Part shown: positions 1-5,597 of the stretch, piece after piece
Layout of the letters: each line of letters opens with the position of its first letter
Numbering within the stretch: position 1 is the first letter of the stretch
Source of the DNA: Actinomycetales bacterium UBA1416
GTDB taxonomy: Bacteria > Actinomycetota > Actinomycetes > Actinomycetales > Actinomycetaceae
Assembly (NCBI GenBank): GCA_002304945.1
Contig: DBPQ01000139.1
Span: forward strand, 1,202-6,798
Direction of reading: 5' to 3'
Length of the DNA: 5,597 bases
Translations under genes and position numbers: made by a program
Notes under the pieces: model-generated
The model's input: only the letters and a program-made list of their open reading frames with translations
What the model was told of the DNA's origin: nothing
Database searches by the model: none

Positions 1-240
1 GAGGATCGCCACCTTGTTGGTGTCCTCGCGCTCCTTGAGGAGCTCGTGGTCCCCGCCGGCGTGGCTCACGACCGCGGAGACGGCGCGCGCGAGGGTGTTG
101 GCGTACGGCGTCCCCTGGATCGCACGGGTCCGCGCCTTCGCGATGCGGGAGGCCGCGATCAGTTCCATCGCCCGGAACACCTTCTTCAGCGTCTGGGTGG
201 ACCTGATGCGGTTCTTGTAGATGCGCTGCTTGCCGCCCAT
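1..240 (-). CDS. atpG: F1 ATP synthase gamma subunit, N-terminal part (cut by window edge)
   Basis: Gamma is the central shaft of the F1 motor; it turns inside the alpha/beta ring and links rotation of the c-ring to ATP formation. Only the first 80 codons are inside the window; the C-terminal part lies beyond coordinate 1. The visible protein begins MGGKQRIYKNRIRSTQTLKK and continues with FRAMELIAASRIAKAR. That is the N-terminal helix of the gamma family, which forms one strand of the coiled-coil shaft. The ATG start leaves just three bases after the atpA stop (TGA TCC ATG). The upstream Shine-Dalgarno sequence is weak (a run of G about ten bases before the start), so translation probably depends on ribosomes finishing atpA. 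The frame is open to the window edge with no sign of damage. Identity is certain; total length cannot be judged. Confidence 0.96.
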   Translation of the reverse strand, partial: MGGKQRIYKNRIRSTQTLKKVFRAMELIAASRIAKARTRAIQGTPYANTLARAVSAVVSHAGGDHELLKEREDTNKVAIL

Positions 241-243
241 GGA

Positions 244-1881
<1,638 letters not shown>

Positions 1882-1887
1882 CGCCGT

Positions 1888-1892
1888 TCCTT
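1888..1892 (-). promoter_or_regulatory. Ribosome binding site of atpA
   Basis: Reading the minus strand, AAGGA lies inside GAAGAAGGAACGGCG directly before the ATG, at a spacing of six bases. This supports the ATG at 1881 as the start. It is one of the stronger sites in the operon, in line with atpA having a 48-base gap upstream rather than overlapping its neighbour. Confidence 0.75.
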
Positions 1893-1929
1893 CTTCTCGA
1901 CCACTTGGGGGGGTCCTGGTTCTCGTGGT

Positions 1930-2757
1930 TCAGCCGGCGGCCAGGCGCCGAACGTTCTCTTGCCGCTTGGCAACTGTGTTGTCGACGAGACCATCGCCGA
2001 TGTGGAGGCGGACGCCTCCGATGACGGCCGGATCCACCGCCACGTTGATGCGCACGTCTTGGTTGTACTGCCGCACCAGGATGTCGCGGAGCCGCTGGAT
2101 CTGCGCGTCCGACGGAGGTACAGCGGTCGTCATCACGGCGATCAGGCGGTTGCGCCGTTCGGCGGCCAACTCCGCGATCCGCAACACGGCGGAGGTCAGT
2201 GAGGGATGCCGGCGCGAACTCACCAGGCGGCGGAGGATCTCCATCGTGGTCGGAAGCAGGTGCCCGCCGAAGACGTCCTCCAGGAGCTGCAGCCGACGTT
2301 CCGATGAGTCGTCCTTGATCGTGAGTTCGTTGCGGAGCGCGCGCTCATGCCCGAGGAGCCGGAACACCTGGAAGAGCTCGTCACCGACGCGATCGAGCTC
2401 ACCGCGCCGCTCGGCGAGCGCCACTGCGGTCACGCCGTGGATCCGCTCGAGGGCTCGCGTGATGTCCGACTCCTTCGACCAGCGCGAGCGCGACATCCCC
2501 GCGACCAGATCCACGATGTCCGGGTGGAAGGTGGACTTGAGCAGTTCCGTCGCGAACTGGGCCTTGTCCTCACCGCTGCGGGACGGATCCGTCAGCGCGC
2601 GCCGAACCGCCGGGAATCCATCGATCAGGTCGACCACCTCTGTCAGCTCGACCCGCAGGACGTCGATTTCGTCGGACGTCTCGAGGACGGCGTCCCATCG
2701 GTCCATCGCCGCGCCAACGGCCGCCTGACTGGCAGCACTGAACGGAGGCGGACGCAT
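1930..2757 (-). CDS. atpH: F1 ATP synthase delta subunit, long actinobacterial form
   Basis: Delta sits on top of the F1 head and ties it to the b stalk, so the head does not turn with the rotor. At 275 residues it is about 100 residues longer than the E. coli protein (177), a length typical of actinobacteria. Residues 49-113 and 139-203 look like two copies of one helical unit at an exact offset of 90 residues. The C-terminal domain ends with the family signature region around VDPAVIGGVRLHIGDGLVDN (241-260), followed by TVAKRQENV. The ATG overlaps the atpF stop by one base (TGATG), and GAGGAG at 2763-2768 stands five bases before it; both support this start. In mycobacteria b and delta are fused; here they are separate genes with tight coupling. 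Identity is secure from the signature and gene order; the exact domain borders are my estimate. Confidence 0.97.
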   Translation of the reverse strand: MRPPPFSAASQAAVGAAMDRWDAVLETSDEIDVLRVELTEVVDLIDGFPAVRRALTDPSRSGEDKAQFATELLKSTFHPDIVDLVAGMSRSRWSKESDITRALERIHGVTAVALAERRGELDRVGDELFQVFRLLGHERALRNELTIKDDSSERRLQLLEDVFGGHLLPTTMEILRRLVSSRRHPSLTSAVLRIAELAAERRNRLIAVMTTAVPPSDAQIQRLRDILVRQYNQDVRINVAVDPAVIGGVRLHIGDGLVDNTVAKRQENVRRLAAG

Positions 2758-3296
2758 CAGGACTCCTCAGCGGGCACCGCGTTCGAGGACTCGAGCTCGT
2801 CGAGGAACCGATCGATCACGCGCGACTGGAGGGCGGAATCCCGCAACGACTCCCCCACGATCCGGGAGGCAAGCTCGCTCGCGAGCATGCCCACCTCGGT
2901 GCGCAGCGAGATCTCCGCCACCTGGCGCTCGGCCTCGATGCCGCGCGCCGCGTTGGCGCTGATCCGCTCCGCCTCCGCGGTCGCCTTCTGGCGGGCCTCG
3001 GCGAGGATCTGCCGGGCCTCCTCGTTGGCGTTCTCGCGGATCCGCGCTGCCTCGCGGCGCGCGTCCGCCAGTTCGGCGTCGAAGCTCGCACGCAACCGTG
3101 CGGCCTCCTCGCGCGCCTCCTCGCCGGCTTTCAGGCCACCCTCGATCCGCTCGGCGCGCTCGTCCAGCATCGCGGTGAACTTCGGCAGCACCTTCCGGCC
3201 GAGCACGAACGCGATGACGGCGAGGGCGACCGCCGACCAGAAGATGTCGTACCCGGCGGGCAGCAGGATGTTGGCGGGAACTTCAACCGGAGCCAC
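2757..3296 (-). CDS. atpF: Fo ATP synthase b subunit (peripheral stalk)
   Basis: Subunit b anchors the peripheral stalk in the membrane and runs up to delta and alpha. The 179-residue protein has a short N-terminal segment and one membrane helix (about 16-37, YDIFWSAVALAVIAFVLG). A long charged alpha-helix rich in Ala, Glu and Arg follows (about 42-135), expected to form the right-handed coiled coil of the b dimer. The C-terminal part (about 136-170) would contact delta. The start is GTG: no ATG lies at a fitting place, and AGGAA at 3303-3307 is six bases upstream. That site overlaps the atpE stop codon, so the two genes are only nine bases apart. The stop shares one base with the atpH start. 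Only one b-type gene is visible, so a homodimer is inferred. Length and layout are normal for the family. Confidence 0.97.
   Translation of the reverse strand: MAPVEVPANILLPAGYDIFWSAVALAVIAFVLGRKVLPKFTAMLDERAERIEGGLKAGEEAREEAARLRASFDAELADARREAARIRENANEEARQILAEARQKATAEAERISANAARGIEAERQVAEISLRTEVGMLASELASRIVGESLRDSALQSRVIDRFLDELESSNAVPAEES
2763..2768 (-). promoter_or_regulatory. Ribosome binding site of atpH inside the end of atpF
   Basis: GAGGAG on the minus strand encodes the last two glutamates of AtpF and stands five bases before the atpH ATG. Together with the TGATG stop/start overlap, this points to translational coupling of b and delta, which bind one another in the peripheral stalk. 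Confidence 0.75.
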
Positions 3297-3302
3297 GGCG
3301 GG

Positions 3303-3307
3303 TTCCT
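3303..3307 (-). promoter_or_regulatory. Ribosome binding site of atpF overlapping the atpE stop codon
   Basis: The minus strand reads TAGGAACCCGCCGTG. The AG of the atpE stop TAG is also the start of AGGAA, six bases before the GTG. This settles GTG at 3296 as the atpF start and suggests coupled translation after atpE. Confidence 0.75.
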
Positions 3308-3515
3308 AGAAGAGGAAGCCGGTGGCCAGGCCGATCAGGCCCAGGGCCTCGACCAGTGCCATACCGATGAACATGTTGATGCGCAGCGGGCCGGCCATCT
3401 CGGGCTGGCGCGCGGTGGCCTCCTGCGTCTTGCCCACCAGGATGCCCAGGCCCAGGCCGGGGCCGAGGGTCGCGAGGCCGTAGCCGATCGTCGCAATGGA
3501 ACCGGTGATTTCCAT
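3306..3515 (-). CDS. atpE: Fo ATP synthase c subunit (proton-carrying rotor ring)
   Basis: Subunit c is a membrane hairpin; many copies form the ring that turns as protons pass. The 69-residue protein has helix 1 (about 5-28) with the glycine-rich packing stretch GPGLGLGILVG. The polar loop carries ARQPE (35-39), which faces F1, and helix 2 (about 45-67) carries the proton-binding carboxylate E56 in MALVEALGL. The residues that mark sodium-coupled rings (Gln in helix 1 within PGxGQ, and Ser/Thr directly after the Glu) are absent: here they are Leu and Ala-Leu. Proton coupling is therefore inferred. The ATG has a purine-rich GGAAGGAAA at 3525-3533, somewhat far away at nine or more bases. The gene lies 76 bases after atpB and nine before atpF. 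Since c is needed in many copies per enzyme, stronger expression than its neighbours is expected. Confidence 0.98.
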   Translation of the reverse strand: MEITGSIATIGYGLATLGPGLGLGILVGKTQEATARQPEMAGPLRINMFIGMALVEALGLIGLATGFLF

Positions 3516-3524
3516 GAGGAGTGG

Positions 3525-3533
3525 TTTCCTTCC
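3525..3533 (-). promoter_or_regulatory. Ribosome binding site of atpE
   Basis: GGAAGGAAA on the minus strand precedes the atpE ATG by nine bases (eleven from its AGGA core), which is longer than usual. The stretch between ends in ACTCCTC, whose TCCT could pair weakly with AGGA across a six-base loop. The site is plausible, as no nearer purine-rich stretch exists. Confidence 0.6.
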
Positions 3534-3570
3534 GTGTTGTCGGTCCCGGTCGCCCGGTCCCCTGGTTTCC

Positions 3571-3586
3571 CCCGTCCGCGGACGGG
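3571..3586. repeat. Perfect 16-base palindrome in the atpB-atpE gap; possible mRNA hairpin
   Basis: CCCGTCCGCGGACGGG equals its own reverse complement. In the atp transcript it could fold as a six-base-pair GC stem (CCCGUC/GACGGG) closed by CGCG, and TTC/GAA at its edges could extend the stem with a two-base bulge. It begins six bases after the atpB stop and ends about 55 bases before the atpE start. No U-run follows, so it is not a usual intrinsic terminator. A role in mRNA processing or stability between a and c is inferred only. Confidence 0.55.
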
Positions 3587-3591
3587 AAGTT

Positions 3592-4416
3592 CTAATGGCC
3601 CTCCACCGAGAGGGAGATGTAGACCGCGGTCAGCAGCGCGAAGATGTACGCCTGCAGCGCGGCGATGAACACCTCGAGACCGTAGAAGGCGATGGAGGCT
3701 CCCCATGTCAGGAGGCCCAGCGGCTTCATCGCGAGGGAGGCCTCGAGGAAGAGCGCGTTCGTGGCGGCGAAGGCCAGCACGAGGATGAAGTGCCCGCTCA
3801 TCATGTTGGCCAGGAGACGGATTGTGAGCGTGAGCGGCCGGAGCACGAACGTGGAGACGAGCTCGATCGGCGCGAGGATGAAGTACAACGGCCACGGGAC
3901 GCCCGGCGGGAAGATCTGCTCCCGGAAGAAGTGCAGGGCGCCGTGCGCCCGGATGCCGGCCACCATGAAGGCGATCCACGCGACGACGGCGACGACGAGC
4001 GGGAAGCCCACCACCGAGGATCCGGCGATGTTCAGCCCGGGGATCACGCCCGTGATGTTCATGGCGAAGACGGCGAAGAAGATGACGGTCAGCAGCGGGA
4101 CCCAGGATTTGCCTCGCTCCTTGCCGAGCACCTCCTCGGCGATGTTGACCCGCACGAAGTCGAGGGCCATCTCGGCGATGCTCTGGCCCCGGCTCGGGAC
4201 GAGCCGCAGGTTGCGCGAGGCCAGCAGGAAGAGCGTGACGAGGACCGCGGTTGCGATGAGGCGCACCATCATCACGCGGTTGAACTCGTAGAACGTGCCC
4301 TCGCCGAAGATCGCCGGCGGGAAGAAATCCGCGATGGTCGGCCCGTGGAAGCCGCCCCCGTCCTCCGCCATCGGCAGGATCGCTCGGCTCAGCGCAGCTG
4401 TGGCGACATCAAACAC
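3592..4416 (-). CDS. atpB: Fo ATP synthase a subunit (proton channel)
   Basis: Subunit a provides the two proton half-channels beside the c-ring. The 274-residue protein has about five to six hydrophobic segments: near 48-67, 106-129, 135-155, 178-200, 205-225 and 240-268. The essential arginine is R200 in TIRLLANMMSGH, the counterpart of E. coli R210. H209 and E248 stand where E. coli has E219 and H245. This swapped pair is common outside the enteric bacteria. Q255 in LQAYIF matches E. coli Q252. The start taken is GTG, with GGGAG at 4421-4425 only four bases upstream; a second choice is the ATG at codon 16 (4369-4371), which lacks a good ribosome site. The gene is the first ATP synthase subunit of the operon, 117 bases after the AtpI-like gene, with a possible promoter in that gap. 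All key channel residues are present. Identity is secure; the exact start is less so. Confidence 0.97.
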   Translation of the reverse strand: MFDVATAALSRAILPMAEDGGGFHGPTIADFFPPAIFGEGTFYEFNRVMMVRLIATAVLVTLFLLASRNLRLVPSRGQSIAEMALDFVRVNIAEEVLGKERGKSWVPLLTVIFFAVFAMNITGVIPGLNIAGSSVVGFPLVVAVVAWIAFMVAGIRAHGALHFFREQIFPPGVPWPLYFILAPIELVSTFVLRPLTLTIRLLANMMSGHFILVLAFAATNALFLEASLAMKPLGLLTWGASIAFYGLEVFIAALQAYIFALLTAVYISLSVEGH

Positions 4417-4476
4417 GACGCTCCCGGGTCTCGACTGGTTGTCTCTCCCACCCCAGTGTGAGTGATGGACGGCACG

Positions 4477-4482
4477 AGCCTA
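4477..4482 (-). promoter_or_regulatory. Possible -10 box of a promoter before atpB
   Basis: TAGGCT on the minus strand fits the actinobacterial TANNNT -10 pattern and lies in the only longer gap (4417-4533) before the ATP synthase genes. A start of transcription near 4470 would give a leader of about 54 bases. The upstream side is locally richer in A and T (ATCACAAACGAAG). No convincing -35 box is seen at 17-18 bases, so the call is tentative. The rest of the gap holds nothing else I can name, apart from a weak GCCCG/TGGGC hairpin near 4512-4526. Confidence 0.35.
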
Positions 4483-4533
4483 GCCCACTTCGTTTGTGAT
4501 CGGCGACACGACGCCCACGGAGCGGGCACCTGC

Positions 4534-4974
4534 TCACGGCGTGACGGCCGCGTCCGGACCACCGGACCCCGTGTTCGGTACCCGAGCCCGTCCGACCGCC
4601 CGCATCTCCAGCACGGTCGCCCCCACGATCGCCACGGCGAGCACGACGAAGAAGACGAGCGGATGGTAGAAGTCGCGCCCCCGCACGGCGACGAGGACAC
4701 CCAGAAGGACCAGCACCTTCACCAGCCAGCCACCCACGAACGCCGCCGAGGCGATCGGGAGTGGCTGGGCCGCCGTCGCGAGCATCGTCGCGACGGTCGT
4801 GAGCATGAAGAAGGCCGCGATGGCGACCGCCATCAGCGCGCCCCAGAGCCCGGGTGCGCCCGCGACGAGGTACCCGGCGGCCGCCCCGAGGACGACGAGG
4901 GCGGCCAACAGCACGCCCAGCTGGCGGATGATCCGCTGGTACATCGTCCGCGTCGCCCGGGTGGTGTCGTCCAT
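4534..4974 (-). CDS. AtpI-like small membrane protein of the atp operon
   Basis: The 146-residue protein has four hydrophobic segments (about 16-37, 42-66, 73-97 and 104-124), a charged N-terminus and a polar C-terminal tail rich in Gly, Pro and Ala. Its place directly before atpB, and this four-helix form, match the AtpI-like proteins of actinobacteria (Rv1303 in M. tuberculosis). In other bacteria AtpI helps c-ring assembly or stability; that role is inferred here from position and shape, not from a conserved motif, so no symbol is given. The ATG is the first possible start, because the wecA-like stop codon TAG lies four codons upstream in the same frame. The ribosome site is weak (GGG within GCTGGGCGC), fitting coupled translation across the nine-base gap. 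The lysine within GGWLVKVLVLLG (residue 86), inside a hydrophobic segment, is of note. Confidence 0.85.
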   Translation of the reverse strand: MDDTTRATRTMYQRIIRQLGVLLAALVVLGAAAGYLVAGAPGLWGALMAVAIAAFFMLTTVATMLATAAQPLPIASAAFVGGWLVKVLVLLGVLVAVRGRDFYHPLVFFVVLAVAIVGATVLEMRAVGRARVPNTGSGGPDAAVTP

Positions 4975-4983
4975 GCGCCCAGC

Positions 4984-5597
4984 CTATGCGCGCGCGGCCT
5001 GGCGCCGGGTCAGGAGGGCCGCGCCGACGGCCGCGGCAGCGGTGCCGGCGAGGACGTAACGGGTCGGGAAGAGGGCGAGGGCGGCGGCACCGAAGGAGAA
5101 CACCGCGGTCCAGAGGTACATGATGGTCACTGCCCCACGGTGGGAGTGGCCGAGGTCGAGCAGCCGGTGGTGCAGGTGCATGCGGTCGGCGTGGAACGGG
5201 GAGTGCCCGGCGCGCAGCCGGCGCACCACTGCCAGCAGCATGTCGAGCAGGGGGAGGGCGAGCACGGCGAGCGGCAGCACGATGGGCAGGAACACCGGGG
5301 CGGCCTGGCCGGGCGAGATGCGGTTCGGGTCGATCTTGCCGGTGACCACGATGGCGGCGGCCGCCACGGTCAGGCCGAGCAGCATCGCGCCCGAGTCCCC
5401 CATGAAGATGCGGGCCGGGTGGAAGTTGTGCGGCAGGAAGCCGATGCACACCCCCACGAGCGCCGCCATGATCGCGGTGGCGAGGGAGGAGAAGTTCTCG
5501 GGCGAGCTGACCCGGGTGAGCAGGTAGGTGTACACGAAGAACCCGGTGCCCCCGATGCCGATGAGCCCTGCGGCCAGCCCGTCGAGCCCGTCCACGA
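4984..5597 (-). CDS. wecA: WecA/Rfe-like undecaprenyl-phosphate sugar-1-phosphate transferase, C-terminal part (cut by window edge)
   Basis: Enzymes of this family (polyprenyl-phosphate N-acetylhexosamine-1-phosphate transferases) move a sugar phosphate, often GlcNAc-1-P, from a UDP-sugar to undecaprenyl phosphate. This starts cell-wall-linked glycans at the inner face of the membrane. The N-terminal part lies beyond 5597. The visible 204 or so residues begin inside the VDGLDGLAAG motif; the first visible GTG encodes this valine and is not a start. FLPHNFHPARIFMGDSG follows about 50 residues later with the conserved GDSG. HADRMHLHHRLLD (about 135-147) is the histidine motif of the WecA type; MraY would have a different motif. 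Several hydrophobic segments surround these. The gene ends nine bases before the AtpI-like gene, in the order known from mycobacteria (rfe - Rv1303 - atpB). The exact sugar cannot be told from sequence; a TagO-like role is the main alternative. Confidence 0.9.
   Translation of the reverse strand, partial: VDGLDGLAAGLIGIGGTGFFVYTYLLTRVSSPENFSSLATAIMAALVGVCIGFLPHNFHPARIFMGDSGAMLLGLTVAAAAIVVTGKIDPNRISPGQAAPVFLPIVLPLAVLALPLLDMLLAVVRRLRAGHSPFHADRMHLHHRLLDLGHSHRGAVTIMYLWTAVFSFGAAALALFPTRYVLAGTAAAAVGAALLTRRQAARA

Noticed and set aside
2347..3309. A 320-codon plus-strand frame opposite atpF and part of atpH
   Set aside because: The protein is dominated by Arg, Ser and Ala, the mirror of the alanine/glutamate-rich b-subunit helix. 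No ribosome site or family motif supports it.
3571..3586. Palindrome after atpB as an intrinsic terminator
   Set aside because: No run of U follows the stem on the transcript side, and the downstream genes belong to the same enzyme, so stopping there would make little sense.
3496..4461. A 321-codon plus-strand frame opposite atpB
   Set aside because: The product is an extremely charged string of Asp, Glu, Arg and His, as produced by reading a membrane-protein gene backwards.
4534..4544. Short inverted repeat TCACG-G-CGTGA at the AtpI-like stop codon
   Set aside because: Five pairs around a single base cannot form a stable RNA hairpin, and no U-run follows; probably chance.
4409..5449. A 346-codon minus-strand frame across the AtpI-like and wecA-like genes
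   Set aside because: It is out of frame with two genes that carry clear membrane segments and family motifs, and its product is Arg/Pro/Gly-rich with no recognisable domain.

Overview
The window holds the front part of a bacterial F-type ATP synthase operon, read entirely on the minus strand, so gene order runs from high to low coordinates. It is very GC-rich. The order is wecA/rfe-like gene, small AtpI-like membrane protein, then atpB (a), atpE (c), atpF (b), atpH (delta), atpA (alpha) and atpG (gamma). From general knowledge this matches the order in actinobacteria (Rv1302 rfe - Rv1303 - atpB in Mycobacterium tuberculosis). A long delta subunit kept separate from b, GTG starts and the style of the a and alpha subunits also fit a high-GC actinomycete. 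A member of the Micrococcales or a relative is my best guess, but I could not run a search. The codon and base character looks even throughout, with no sign of transferred DNA.

Layout from the upstream end: the wecA-like gene is cut by the window edge at 5597 and ends at 4984. The AtpI-like gene follows after 9 bases (4974-4534). A 117-base gap (4533-4417) has a possible -10 box and is the best place for an operon promoter. Then come atpB (4416-3592), a 76-base gap with a perfect 16-base palindrome, atpE (3515-3306), atpF (3296-2757), atpH (2757-1930, overlapping atpF by one base), a 48-base gap, atpA (1881-244), and atpG (240 to the window edge at 1, C-terminal part missing). The beta (atpD) and epsilon (atpC) genes would be expected beyond coordinate 1.

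How the genes work together: a and the c-ring form the proton channel and rotor in the membrane. b and delta form the peripheral stalk that holds the alpha/beta head. Gamma is the central shaft that couples rotation to catalysis. The AtpI-like protein is probably an accessory membrane protein for assembly or stability. The WecA-like enzyme starts cell-envelope glycan synthesis on undecaprenyl phosphate and is a conserved neighbour rather than part of the enzyme. All key catalytic and proton-path residues that can be checked are present, so the enzyme looks intact and proton-coupled.

This is a mostly ordinary housekeeping region. I found no hidden novel system. The points most worth a second look are the internal duplication in the delta subunit, the acidic C-terminal extension of alpha, the hairpin between atpB and atpE, and the single in-frame stop codon separating the wecA-like and AtpI-like genes.
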